Below, piece after piece: positions 41,090 to 50,913 of a DNA stretch of 60,235 nucleotides. This stretch comes from Clostridium sp. CAG:594 (GTDB lineage: Bacteria; Bacillota_I; Bacilli_A; RF39; UBA660): the NCBI GenBank assembly GCA_000434835.1, contig FR881467.1, forward strand, positions 1-60,235. Reading direction: 5' to 3'. Under the pieces are notes generated by a model. The model ran no database searches and was not told the origin of the DNA. It saw only the letters and a program-made list of their open reading frames with translations. Numbering within the stretch: position 1 is the stretch's first letter; every line of letters starts with the position of its first letter. The position numbers were made by a program, and so were the translations under genes.

Positions 41090-42024
41090 CCACTTGATCT
41101 TTCTAAAGAAGCTTTTTCATCTGTATAAAATGAAATTGATTTTAAATACTGATTAACATACTCATCACTACTTATGCTAAGACCATAATACATTCTTTTT
41201 TCAATGTCAAATTGTTTGGTATATTCTTTTAGATCTAACAATATATCATCTGATATTTTTTGTTTTCTTTCTTCATCTTTAATTAGTTCATCTAAACACT
41301 TCATACAAACGTAACTTGTTGGCGATATTAAATTATTTTCCTCAAAATGAAACCCACGGACTTTTTCATGTTCATAAATTAATTTTATTGAATCTACAAC
41401 ACAATCATTCGATAATTTCATATCCTCTATTATTTCTAATAATTTCTTATATGAAGTTATGTTAGCCATCCTTTCAGAAGGCAAAAAAACATACATTTTT
41501 TCATATAAATTTTCCATTAGTACTCTTAGTTTGTTAATTTTACAAATCTCATCTATATCTTTCTTAGTTAAATTATTTAAGTCAAAATCCTTATACTTTG
41601 ATGCATAAACCGAATAGCCAAGTGATAACATTAAAATCCGTTTTTTCAACTTTAATTCATCATTTGTTAGTTCTTCTTCATTTTCACACAACTTAAATTG
41701 TTCTACGTGTTCTAACTCATGAAAAATAGATACCATAACCATAACATTACTTTGTTCCCAATCATCTGACATTTTAGTAAAATTAATTCCTACCTTTTTA
41801 TTTAATCTATCATAATACCCAGCAGGTTGTTCACTATTAAAGTCTTTATTTAAATCCAAAGTATTATTCCCAACTTCAATTTCAGTGACATAATCCTGCA
41901 AACTTCTAAACTCTATTATTTTATTTATTATATCTTTTATTTCTTTTTTACTAAAAAAGCTTTTACTTTCATAATGCTTTAATAAGCTCTTTTTTACATA
42001 CAAATCTTCTAAAGATTCATTCAT
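41071..42024 (-). CDS. HExxH putative metalloprotease ending in TKKM
   Basis: A soluble 317-aa protein of unknown family. Near residue 106, MVSIFHELEHVEQF gives an HExxH zinc motif, with a possible third ligand glutamate in LPSERMANI about 75 residues later. The rest is helical and charged. It ends SGLTKKM, matching the end of the upstream-copied neighbour. AGAGGTG lies 6 nt before the ATG. It may be a small cytoplasmic peptidase; a non-enzymatic protein with a chance HExxH cannot be excluded. Confidence 0.65.
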   Translation of the reverse strand: MNESLEDLYVKKSLLKHYESKSFFSKKEIKDIINKIIEFRSLQDYVTEIEVGNNTLDLNKDFNSEQPAGYYDRLNKKVGINFTKMSDDWEQSNVMVMVSIFHELEHVEQFKLCENEEELTNDELKLKKRILMLSLGYSVYASKYKDFDLNNLTKKDIDEICKINKLRVLMENLYEKMYVFLPSERMANITSYKKLLEIIEDMKLSNDCVVDSIKLIYEHEKVRGFHFEENNLISPTSYVCMKCLDELIKDEERKQKISDDILLDLKEYTKQFDIEKRMYYGLSISSDEYVNQYLKSISFYTDEKASLERSSGLTKKM

Positions 42025-42202
42025 TTTATCACCTCTAAAAGAAGAATAATATTTTAATTAGTTTTATTGTTATCTAATTCTTCATCTATAAATTTACTGT
42101 TAATTTTTTATGGTAACAATAAAGATTCCCCTTTTTGTCACAGTATTATACTTATTTTTAATAATGTGTCAATATGACATTGTCCTTCTTTATTTTCTAA
42201 TT
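42025..42202 (-). promoter_or_regulatory. promoter and leader of the HExxH gene
   Basis: TTGACA, 16 bp, TATAAT on the minus strand (42145-42172), with the -35 inside a TGTCA-TAT-TGACA palindrome. An AAGGGG site follows but has no usable start near it. The leader holds an open remnant ending NSKFIDEELDNNKTN-stop without a start codon, perhaps a decayed small gene. Confidence 0.5.
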
Positions 42203-42229
42203 ATAAAAAACCTAATTATTCTTAGGTTT
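42203..42229 (-). terminator. terminator of the addB-addA-glyA-folD-smr unit
   Basis: A perfect 8-bp stem (AAACCTAA with TTAGGTTT) and a 6-nt loop are followed by a T run on the minus strand; it overlaps the smr stop. Confidence 0.8.
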
Positions 42230-42505
42230 TTCTTTTATATATACAAGTGTACACCCCATATTATAATGATTAGCATGATACTCTAACACCCTTTTATCTT
42301 GCTTTAATACCTTGTATGTTTCATCCTTTACTATGCCTTTTCCTACTCCGTGTATTATTAAAACTTTTTTGTTTCTTAAAACGTAATTATCTTCTATAAA
42401 TTCTTTTACTAATACTCTTGATGAATCTCTTGTTTCACCATGTAAATCAAGCGTTGGTAAATTATTTATAAAAACGTCATCTAATGCTGTTACTTTATTT
42501 GCCAT
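42212..42505 (-). CDS. Smr-domain protein
   Basis: A 97-aa protein that is little more than an Smr domain: LPTLDLHGETRDSS carries the LDLHG motif, VLIIHGVGKGIVKD the HGxGxG motif, and VLEYHANHYNMGCTLVYI the last strand. Smr domains nick nucleic acids; free-standing ones and the MutS2 tail act on DNA or RNA (for example stalled-ribosome mRNA). The start overlaps folD by 11 nt. There is no MutS2 part here. It is the last gene of the addB-addA operon. Confidence 0.85.
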   Translation of the reverse strand: MANKVTALDDVFINNLPTLDLHGETRDSSRVLVKEFIEDNYVLRNKKVLIIHGVGKGIVKDETYKVLKQDKRVLEYHANHYNMGCTLVYIKEKPKNN

Positions 42506-43334
42506 TTTGAAATTTATAAGCTTTAACCACGTTTTTTAGTAAGGACGCTATTGTCATTGGACCAACTCCACCTGGAACAGGCGTTATTAAAGAAGCCTTT
42601 TTACTTACTTCATCAAATGAAACATCTCCTACTAAGGAATCATTTTCTTTATTTATCCCAACATCTATTACAACGGCACCTTCTTTTACCATATCTTTTG
42701 TTATAAGATTAGGATGGCCTGCTGCAACTATTAAGACGTCAGCCATTTTTGTATAACTTTTTATATCAACGCTCTTAGAATGACATATACTAACCGTTGC
42801 ATCACGTGCTAAAAGAAGTTGTATTAATGGTTTTCCAACTAAGTTGCTGCGTCCTACAATGCAGGCGTTTTTCCCTTTTAAGCTAACGTTATACATATCA
42901 AGTAATTCCATAACTCCCATAGGAGTACAAGAAACTAAGCATTCATTTTCTAAAACTAAGTTTCCTACGTTAGGATAAGTTAATCCATCAACGTCCTTTA
43001 CTGGGCTTATTGCATTTATTATTCTTCCTTCATCAAAACATGGTGGAAGTGGAAGCTGAACTAAAATACCATTTACGTTTGTATCTAAGTTTAATCTTTC
43101 TATTTCACTTATTATTAAGTCTTCTGATATTGTATCTGGAAGCTTAATGTTTATGAATTTTATACCTACCATATCGCAAGCTTTATTTTTATTTCTTACG
43201 TATATATCACTTGCCTTATTATCACCTACTTGAATAACCGCAAGACATGGCTTTAAGTTTTTTTGTTTTATTTCGTTTGCAATTTTCTTTTTTAGTGTTA
43301 AGCTAGCACCTACTCCGTCCATAATGTTATTCAT
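42495..43334 (-). CDS. folD: methylenetetrahydrofolate dehydrogenase/cyclohydrolase
   Basis: FolD interconverts methylene- and formyl-tetrahydrofolate with NADP. The 279-aa protein has SDIYVRNKNKACDMVGI with the catalytic Lys (YVxxKxKxC), VNGILVQLPLPPCFD, DVDGLTYPNVGNL and VGRSNLVGKPLIQLL (Rossmann nucleotide site), ending in VPGGVGPMTIASLL. It overlaps the end of glyA by 8 nt, and both serve one-carbon metabolism. The ATG at 43334 has AAGGTG close by; an ATG at 43322 is possible. Confidence 0.95.
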   Translation of the reverse strand: MNNIMDGVGASLTLKKKIANEIKQKNLKPCLAVIQVGDNKASDIYVRNKNKACDMVGIKFINIKLPDTISEDLIISEIERLNLDTNVNGILVQLPLPPCFDEGRIINAISPVKDVDGLTYPNVGNLVLENECLVSCTPMGVMELLDMYNVSLKGKNACIVGRSNLVGKPLIQLLLARDATVSICHSKSVDIKSYTKMADVLIVAAGHPNLITKDMVKEGAVVIDVGINKENDSLVGDVSFDEVSKKASLITPVPGGVGPMTIASLLKNVVKAYKFQNGK

Positions 43335-44565
43335 ACTTCACCTTCTCATATATAGTGTTGTTATCACATAGTTTTTTAACTCTTAGTTTTAAATCATCTA
43401 TTACCTTTTTGTTATCATAATTAGTTAAGCAAGTACTAATTATTTTAGCAACTTCTTTAAAGTCTTTTTCATCAAAACCCCTTGTTGTCATAGCAGCCGT
43501 ACCAAGTCTTATACCACTTGTTATAAAAGGCGTTGTAATATCATATGGAATCATATTTTTATTACAAGTAATACCTATTTCATCTAGTATTTCCTCAGCT
43601 TCTTTACCAGTTAAGTTAACAGATGATTTAACATCTACTAAAACAATGTGATTATCAGTTCCGTTAGAAACTATCTTAAAGCCTTCCATTTTTAAAGCAT
43701 CACATAATACTTTAGCATTGTTAATTACCTTTTTTTGATAATTTATAAAAGAAGGGGTCATAGCCTCTTCAAAACAAACTGCTTTAGCTGCTATAACATG
43801 CATTAAAGGTCCACCTTGAATTCCAGGAAAAACGGTCTTGTTTATTCTTTTAATTATTTGTTCATTATTAGTAAGAATTAAGCCTCCCCTTGGTCCTCTT
43901 AAGGTTTTATGAGTGGTTGTTGTAACAACGTCTGCATACCTACAAGGATTTTGGTGTAATCCTGCTGCAACAAGTCCTGCAATATGAGCCATATCAACCA
44001 TTAGGTAAGCACCGCAACTTCTTGCTATCTCCTTAAATGCTTTAAAGTCTATTTTTCTTGGATAGCTAGATGCTCCTGCAACTATTAATTTAGGTTTTTC
44101 TCTCATTGCTATTTTCTTAACTTCTTCATAGTTAATGGTGCATGTTTCTTTTTCTACACCATAAAACACAAAGTTATAATCCTCACCAGAAAAACTAAGT
44201 GGGTTACCATGAGTTAAATGACCACCATCATCTAATCTCATGGAAAGTATTTTGTCTTTCTTTTTAAGTAATGAACGATAAACAGCCATATTAGCAGAAG
44301 AACCAGAATGTGGTTGTACGTTTGCAAATCTTACACCAAACAACTCTTTAGCAGCATCTATTGCCATATTTTCAATTTCATCTACAAACTTACATCCACC
44401 ATAATATCTTTTGCCTGGATATCCTTCAGCATACTTATTAGTTAAAATACTTCCTTGTGCTTTAAGTACGTTTTCGCTAACAAAGTTTTCTGATGCTATT
44501 AACTCAATGGTATTTTGCTGTCTTTCCTTTTCTTTTTCTATCACACTAAATATCTTATCAACCAT
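43327..44565 (-). CDS. glyA: serine hydroxymethyltransferase
   Basis: GlyA makes glycine and methylene-tetrahydrofolate from serine. The 412-aa protein is standard: LIASENFVSENVLKAQGSIL, NKYAEGYPGKRYYGGC, NVQPHSGSSANMAVY and the PLP-binding VVTTTTHKTLRGPRGG with the Schiff-base lysine, then GIRLGTAAMTTRGF. An AGGAGG site precedes the ATG. It is placed between addA and folD, 12 nt after addA, so it shares the addB-addA transcript. Confidence 0.97.
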   Translation of the reverse strand: MVDKIFSVIEKEKERQQNTIELIASENFVSENVLKAQGSILTNKYAEGYPGKRYYGGCKFVDEIENMAIDAAKELFGVRFANVQPHSGSSANMAVYRSLLKKKDKILSMRLDDGGHLTHGNPLSFSGEDYNFVFYGVEKETCTINYEEVKKIAMREKPKLIVAGASSYPRKIDFKAFKEIARSCGAYLMVDMAHIAGLVAAGLHQNPCRYADVVTTTTHKTLRGPRGGLILTNNEQIIKRINKTVFPGIQGGPLMHVIAAKAVCFEEAMTPSFINYQKKVINNAKVLCDALKMEGFKIVSNGTDNHIVLVDVKSSVNLTGKEAEEILDEIGITCNKNMIPYDITTPFITSGIRLGTAAMTTRGFDEKDFKEVAKIISTCLTNYDNKKVIDDLKLRVKKLCDNNTIYEKVKYE

Positions 44566-44577
44566 ATTTTCCTCCTG

Positions 44578-47500
44578 TTAAACTTCTATAAACTTACCTA
44601 AGTATATAGAGTAAATAAATTTTTTAACATTTTTAGCATTCATTTTCTCACGTAATGCTATTTCATATAAGTCAAGTTGAATTTTATATAAGTCTTTTAA
44701 CTCATTCATACTACTTACCTTATCCGTCTTATAATCAACTATGTTATAAGTATCATTAGTTATAAATAACAAGTCAATTACACCACTAGATAATATATTA
44801 CCACTTTTTAGTGAATTATCATAGTAAGAAGATGGTATATAAAAATTAATAGGCATTTCTTTATAATACTTATCACTATAAAGAAGATTTTCATATATAT
44901 CAGATGTAAGGTATGAAAATATGTCTTCTAACCTTATTATTTTTTTATCACTTTCTAAAATCTTACCAGTTTTTATAATTTCATCTATTTCTTCTTCTAA
45001 TGATTTAATGGTATACCTTTTAACTGGTAAAAGCTCCAATAATAAGTGATATAACGTACCTTTATTAATGCTACTTACCTTTCCATCTAAAAAGTCAGGT
45101 TTTCTTTGGTATTTCGTTTTATGCTTTATATCACTTACACTTAAATACTTAGGAACAGACTCATTTCCGTCATACTTAAAGTCTGATATTTTTTTATACC
45201 ACTCTAAATTAAAATCTTCTTTTACTATTTTCTCTTTTTCATAAAACTCAGACTCATTTATGCTAGATGCCCCTAAAACCTTTAGAGAAACCTTTGACTC
45301 TGTTATAAAAGTCTTTGGCGTAACATCACTTAAACATCTAAGTTCATTTAAAGCGGGATGTCTAAGAAGGGATGGCATTATCATATCAAGATAGCTCTTA
45401 CATGATTTTAAGTAAAGATCAGATACTAAAACATCATCACCCATTTTAGATGCCGCTTTTAAAATAAGACGCTCTAAGTTTCCAGTAAAACCAGTTATTA
45501 TTATTTTTTCTTTAGCTCTTGTTAATGCAACATATAATATTCTTATTTCTTCTGATAACATCTTATTTTTTTCGTATTCCTTAAATACCATGTTAGGTAT
45601 AGATTCATACTTTAATTTGTATTTTGTATCTTTTAAGTTAAATGAAACTCCTAAATCATCATTAATCATTAGATCAGATCTTAAGTCAGAAAAGTTAAAA
45701 CTTTTACCAGTTTCACTTACAAAAACCACTGGATATTCAAGACCTTTTGATTTATGTATCGTAGTAATAAGTACGTTATCACCATCTGATAAAGGATTTA
45801 TTCCCTCTAGTGATCCCTTACCTAATATTATGTTTTCTAAGTAACTAATAAACTCATGAAGTGATAAGTTTTTATCATCAAATGTTTTTGCATAACTAAC
45901 CATTAAGGAAAGGTTCTTTTGCCTTACTAATCCGCCTTCCATTGCTGATAATATTTCTATTACATCAAATTCTTTATACACCAAGTTTAATAACTCATAC
46001 AACTTATGGTTATAACTAAAGCCTCTTACGTCTTTTATCTTATCCATAATACATTTTATTTCATCATCACAAATTACTGATTCATATAAAGAAGATGACT
46101 TATTTATGCTTCTTAATTTTGCTATTTTATCTAAACTAACGTTAATTACAGGTGATGCTAAAAAACTCATTAATGCTACATCATCATATGGATTATCAAT
46201 TATTTTTAAAGTGTTTATAACAAGTTTAACTTCATAATTATCAAAGTATTCAAGTGAACTTTCAAGGTAAGATGATATACCTCTTTTACTTAATGCTTCA
46301 CTAAAGAATGATGCGTTTTTTAAACTTCTAAGTAATATTACTATATCACTAGGTTTTATGCATCTTTTTTGTCCTTTTTTATTATCAAAAACTTTATAAC
46401 CCGAATCAATCATCTCTTTTATTCTTGATGATACTAAGATAGCTTCTTTTTGTACTTTACTTAAATCATCATCCAAATTTTCTTTAGTTTCCATTCCATC
46501 TATTAATAAGACTTCGGTATCTAAATTCTCGCCTTCTTCAAAAGATGCTCCTAAATAAAGCTTTTCATCTTTATCATAGTTTACTTCTCCAAATGATTTG
46601 CTCATGGTATTTTCAAATATAAAGTTACAAAAATCTAGTACTTCTTTTCTACTTCTAAAGTTTTTAGATAATGTAATAAGGTTTGGAAAACCATCTTTGC
46701 TGGCACTATTTTTATCACTATTAAATATTTCAGGACAAGCACTTCTAAATCTATATATACTTTGTTTTACATCCCCTACTATAAATAAATTTGAATTATC
46801 TTTTGATATCGCACTAAAAATAACGTTCTGCAAGTTATTTGTATCTTGGTACTCATCTATTAATATTTCATCAAACTTTAAAGACATAGACTTAGCAAGA
46901 GGAGTTTTCTTACCATCTTTAATTAGCAATTTTATAACAAAGTGCGCTATATCAGAGAAGCTAAAAGATGATATTCTCTTCTTTTCTTCCATCATTTTTT
47001 TATCAAACTTACTTACTACTTCAAATAAAGTAGTAAGTATGGCCTTCATTTTTTCTTTTTCTTCATCATATAAACTATCACTTACAAACATAAGCTCATT
47101 TAACTTCTTTTTTATTTCTTCTTTAAATTCATCTCTTATAACCTTATACTTAACTAATGCTGCATCATCTTTATGTCCTTTTGGCGTTCTTAAAGTATCA
47201 AATGATATTCTCCTAATTAATGATGCTAAAGAATCAAAATCCGATAAACATAAAAACTCGTTTATGTAATTTCTTTCTTTATTTAGCACCTCTAAAACCT
47301 TATCAAAATCACTTGATTCGTTATATAAATCCTCATATAAAGAAGCATACATATAAGAATATGACTTCATCTTAAGCTTTATGTTTTTTAACAAGGCATC
47401 CTTATAATAATCATTTTCTATAGTATAATTACTAAGTGCTTTTTTTATGTACTCATCTTTAAAAGGCACAGTATCTAAATGATTTGATACTTTAAAAATA

Positions 47501-47997
47501 TTTGCTTTTAGTTTTTCGATTCCATCAAAAAAATCTACTAATAACTTAAAGTCTCCTACGTTGTCAAATGCATCTTCGATAACATCATTTACTACTTTTT
47601 CCTTTAATATTTTTTCTTCTTCATTAGATAAAACATCAAAGTCTCTATCTATTTTAAGTTTTTCAAAGTTTTGCTTTACAACGTCTGCATAAAAAGCATC
47701 CATGGTAGTTATTAAGGCCGTATCAACCAAATTGATTTGTTTTCTTAAATGTTCATTTTTTGTGTCTTTTAAGTAGGCCTCTTCTATTTTCTTTTTAATA
47801 CGTTCTTTCATTTCTCCTGCTGCTGCTTTTGTAAAAGTAACAATTAAAAGACGATTTACTTCTCCGCCATTTAAAATAAACTCTATTACCCTTTCTGATA
47901 AAACCGCTGTTTTACCAGATCCTGCTGCTGCTGAAACAATTATTTTACCACCACGCTTATTAATTGCTAACGCCTGGTCTTTTGTCCAATTAGGCAT
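44578..47997 (-). CDS. addA: AddA helicase-nuclease subunit
   Basis: AddA, with AddB, resects double-strand breaks for recombination. The product is about 1139 aa, slightly short for the family. It has the UvrD/Rep helicase motifs WTKDQALAINKRGGKIIVSAAAGSGKTAVL (key part SAAAGSGKT), ILIDEYQDTN, VGDVKQSIYRFR and TIHKSKGLEYPVVFV, and a C-terminal RecB-like nuclease with VIDLLFITNDTYNIVDYKTDK. The ATG at 47997 has a proper site upstream and overlaps the addB end by 8 nt. Confidence 0.95.
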   Translation of the reverse strand: MPNWTKDQALAINKRGGKIIVSAAAGSGKTAVLSERVIEFILNGGEVNRLLIVTFTKAAAGEMKERIKKKIEEAYLKDTKNEHLRKQINLVDTALITTMDAFYADVVKQNFEKLKIDRDFDVLSNEEEKILKEKVVNDVIEDAFDNVGDFKLLVDFFDGIEKLKANIFKVSNHLDTVPFKDEYIKKALSNYTIENDYYKDALLKNIKLKMKSYSYMYASLYEDLYNESSDFDKVLEVLNKERNYINEFLCLSDFDSLASLIRRISFDTLRTPKGHKDDAALVKYKVIRDEFKEEIKKKLNELMFVSDSLYDEEKEKMKAILTTLFEVVSKFDKKMMEEKKRISSFSFSDIAHFVIKLLIKDGKKTPLAKSMSLKFDEILIDEYQDTNNLQNVIFSAISKDNSNLFIVGDVKQSIYRFRSACPEIFNSDKNSASKDGFPNLITLSKNFRSRKEVLDFCNFIFENTMSKSFGEVNYDKDEKLYLGASFEEGENLDTEVLLIDGMETKENLDDDLSKVQKEAILVSSRIKEMIDSGYKVFDNKKGQKRCIKPSDIVILLRSLKNASFFSEALSKRGISSYLESSLEYFDNYEVKLVINTLKIIDNPYDDVALMSFLASPVINVSLDKIAKLRSINKSSSLYESVICDDEIKCIMDKIKDVRGFSYNHKLYELLNLVYKEFDVIEILSAMEGGLVRQKNLSLMVSYAKTFDDKNLSLHEFISYLENIILGKGSLEGINPLSDGDNVLITTIHKSKGLEYPVVFVSETGKSFNFSDLRSDLMINDDLGVSFNLKDTKYKLKYESIPNMVFKEYEKNKMLSEEIRILYVALTRAKEKIIITGFTGNLERLILKAASKMGDDVLVSDLYLKSCKSYLDMIMPSLLRHPALNELRCLSDVTPKTFITESKVSLKVLGASSINESEFYEKEKIVKEDFNLEWYKKISDFKYDGNESVPKYLSVSDIKHKTKYQRKPDFLDGKVSSINKGTLYHLLLELLPVKRYTIKSLEEEIDEIIKTGKILESDKKIIRLEDIFSYLTSDIYENLLYSDKYYKEMPINFYIPSSYYDNSLKSGNILSSGVIDLLFITNDTYNIVDYKTDKVSSMNELKDLYKIQLDLYEIALREKMNAKNVKKFIYSIYLGKFIEV

Positions 47998-50839
47998 TAT
48001 TATCACCTTCTAACATTTGGTATACTTCGGTATTCTTATAAGACTTTATTTTTCTTGTCTTATCTATTTTTTTATCAAATTTACAGATGCTACTAAACTT
48101 ACAGTATTTGCATCCATCTTCTACTGGACTTACGCTTATTTTACCATCTAAAATGTTATTTCCAATTGTTTTTATGGTATTTATCATATATTCAAAAACG
48201 TTATTTATATCATCCATACTAAAGACTTTTTCAAAAGATAATTTATCCCTTACAAAAGAATCGGTATAGCATTTTAAATCCTCTCCAAATAAATCTAAAA
48301 CATCACCAGAAGAATTAATAATACCATTCATTTTTAATCTATCATAAACACTTTTTTCCTTTTCTTCTAAAGTTAATCCTCTAGATGACTTAGATTCTTT
48401 TAAAAGTGCTGGATAATATAAAAGTGCGGATGGAATCATTTTTTTATCTGTAAATGAATGACTATTTTTAATTGCTAATAAATAAATAAGCATCTGAAGA
48501 TTAAGTCCCATTAAAACCTCATCTAACCTAAACTTTTTCTCACCCGTTTTATAATCTATAATGCGGTAATAAAAGTTTTCATCATCTTGATAAGTATCTA
48601 CTCTATCTACTATTCCATTTATGTTTAAAGTTCCGTTTAAAAGTTTAACAGAAAGTGGCGTAACAGTTGAATTATCATCTATTTTAAGCTCAAAAAACGT
48701 AGGTTTAAAACGTGATTTTTCCTGCTCACTTACAATCATATTTATAACGTTTGACGTTGATTTTGAAAGTTCTTCTATTAAGTACTTCGTTTTATTATCA
48801 ATTATTTTACCATTATCTTTTAGGTATGATAAGGAGTATTTTTTTATTATTTCGTATGTGTTTTCTTCTTTTATGTTATCTATATCATTTTTAATTACGT
48901 TTTCCAACAAGTAATGTACAAACGTACCTACTTCCCTACTATCAAATAGATATTTTTCCTTTACTTTAAGTTTTAATCCATACAAAATGAAATGATAAAA
49001 AGGACACTTAGCATACGTTTCTATGCTGCTTGGACTTACGTTTAAAGTTTTAGAGTAAAGTTTTAAAGCAGTATTGCTTGGTATTCTTAAATTTAAGTTA
49101 TGATGGTTTACTTCGTTTATCTTGCAAAAATAATCGTCACATACTTTATTTATTTTATTATTTGAAAGTTTAATTGCATAATCTTTAATCATGCTTTTTC
49201 TATCATAAATTTTAGCTATTTCTATATCCTTTTTTATCACTTTATTTAACATAACAGATGCTTCTTTTAATTTTAAGTCATTTCCTAACTTAGGCGTTGT
49301 AACATAAACATTCTTAAACAAGATAAGATGAGAAAATAAATAATCCCACTTATTCTTATTATCTAAAATAAGTTCATTTAAGTTATCTTTATCTATGTCA
49401 TATGAACTTATTAAATGTGATGGTTTAAACTCCTTAGGTAAAAATTCGTTTGTCGCTCCAAGAAAGTAAACTATTTTTTTACCTTCTAAAACAAAATCTT
49501 CTAAATTACTAATCGTAATGGTATCTTGATATACTTCTGTCTTATCACTTTCAAATGAAATGTTTTTAAGAACATCCATTATCTCACTAAAACTTGCGTT
49601 AGAATTCAAATAATTATTCATATCATTAAATACGTTAACTAATTTTAATGCACCTTCGCTATCTTTTTCAAATAATTTTTCCATTATTCCTTCACAATCG
49701 AGATACATATAAAAATATCTTAAAATTTGGGTTTTATCACTTTCGTTAATTACGTTTTCAAGCAACGTTCTAATAGGAGATATAACATCATCTTTTATTT
49801 TGTTTAAAGAATCTAATTTTTTTATATCAAAACTTGAAAAATTCTTTTTATTACCAGTTGGATTATAAGTAAACTCTTCATAAAAGTTTTTATCTTCCAA
49901 ATTCCAAGAATAAACATAATTATCTAAGCTATCTATTTTCTTATCAGAGATATTAAATAGTCCTAGTTTAAGCAAGTTAATAAAATTATCAGAAGAAAAA
50001 CAACCACTTAATATATCACATAATATTTTGATAAATCTGCTTGTTAAAACACCTGTTTTTTTACTATTATTAAACGGATGATTAAGTAGTAAATCAAAGT
50101 ATGGAATATAAGTATCTTTATCGCACACTATTAAAATATCGTCATAAGATAAGCCCTCATATATATTTTTTGATATAAGATTATTAACAAATGAAACCTC
50201 ATCATATATGTCATTTAATGCTTTAAAGTAAGTTTCCTTATCTAAAGAGACATCTTTTTTATCAAAGCCTAATTTACATTTTAAATAATTATTATTAATA
50301 ATATCACAATCTAAAAGTACGCAACCTTCATCTTTCATTTTGTTAATCAACTTAATGGTATCTAGGCTTGGCAGTTGCACGCTTAAAAATAAATATTTAG
50401 ATGTAAAATGATTATTTTTCATAACCTCATCTAAAAGTAATTTTTCGTTTATTAAATTATTACTTAAAATTATTTTTTCATACTCACCATAGATTTTACT
50501 TAAATCATTTGTTTTATCATTCTTGATTAAAGTATATGACTTAAAATCATCATACGTATTTATTAAATCCGTTATGAATCTAGAAGATGTTACATCTTTA
50601 TAAACTAAAAGACTTTTTTTAACACTATTAAAAGCCTGCTTCATAAGAATGTATTTTTGAGTATCATTTATAAGTTTTTTACTTCCATCATAATTATTTA
50701 TTAAAAAGTTTCTAACAGTATTAAATGTAATGTTTTCATTAACAAATAGTTCTTTATAATAAAGATCATAATTAGATGGAATAATTATCTCATAATCACT
50801 TAAATTATTAATGTTTTTAATAGAAGTAATATTTATCAT
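47990..50839 (-). CDS. addB: AddB helicase-nuclease subunit
   Basis: The partner of AddA. It is about 949 aa, shorter than Bacillus AddB and diverged in the helicase-like part, where a clear Walker A motif is not visible (as in RexB-type subunits). The C-terminal half has YAKCPFYHFILYGLKLK (first Fe-S Cys), the nuclease residues GIVDRVDTYQDD and YRIIDYKTGEKKF, and the remaining Fe-S cysteines CKYCKFSSICKF. The start at 50839 is the ATG after the MIK leader codons. It is the first gene of the operon. Confidence 0.88.
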   Translation of the reverse strand: MINITSIKNINNLSDYEIIIPSNYDLYYKELFVNENITFNTVRNFLINNYDGSKKLINDTQKYILMKQAFNSVKKSLLVYKDVTSSRFITDLINTYDDFKSYTLIKNDKTNDLSKIYGEYEKIILSNNLINEKLLLDEVMKNNHFTSKYLFLSVQLPSLDTIKLINKMKDEGCVLLDCDIINNNYLKCKLGFDKKDVSLDKETYFKALNDIYDEVSFVNNLISKNIYEGLSYDDILIVCDKDTYIPYFDLLLNHPFNNSKKTGVLTSRFIKILCDILSGCFSSDNFINLLKLGLFNISDKKIDSLDNYVYSWNLEDKNFYEEFTYNPTGNKKNFSSFDIKKLDSLNKIKDDVISPIRTLLENVINESDKTQILRYFYMYLDCEGIMEKLFEKDSEGALKLVNVFNDMNNYLNSNASFSEIMDVLKNISFESDKTEVYQDTITISNLEDFVLEGKKIVYFLGATNEFLPKEFKPSHLISSYDIDKDNLNELILDNKNKWDYLFSHLILFKNVYVTTPKLGNDLKLKEASVMLNKVIKKDIEIAKIYDRKSMIKDYAIKLSNNKINKVCDDYFCKINEVNHHNLNLRIPSNTALKLYSKTLNVSPSSIETYAKCPFYHFILYGLKLKVKEKYLFDSREVGTFVHYLLENVIKNDIDNIKEENTYEIIKKYSLSYLKDNGKIIDNKTKYLIEELSKSTSNVINMIVSEQEKSRFKPTFFELKIDDNSTVTPLSVKLLNGTLNINGIVDRVDTYQDDENFYYRIIDYKTGEKKFRLDEVLMGLNLQMLIYLLAIKNSHSFTDKKMIPSALLYYPALLKESKSSRGLTLEEKEKSVYDRLKMNGIINSSGDVLDLFGEDLKCYTDSFVRDKLSFEKVFSMDDINNVFEYMINTIKTIGNNILDGKISVSPVEDGCKYCKFSSICKFDKKIDKTRKIKSYKNTEVYQMLEGDNNA

Positions 50840-50883
50840 TTTAATCAACTCTCTTCTATAAACATTATAACAAAAGATAAAAC

Positions 50884-50911
50884 AAAAAAGAACAAATTAT
50901 TTTGTTCTTTA
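50884..50911 (-). terminator. terminator after the 275-aa gene
   Basis: A perfect 10-bp stem (AAAGAACAAA with TTTGTTCTTT) and a 4-nt loop are followed by a T run on the minus strand. Confidence 0.8.
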
Positions 50912-50913
50912 AA

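Noticed and set aside
46598..47269. A 223-codon plus-strand open frame
   Set aside because: It lies wholly antisense to the addA helicase core, which has clear motifs; the frame is a by-product of AT-rich coding sequence.
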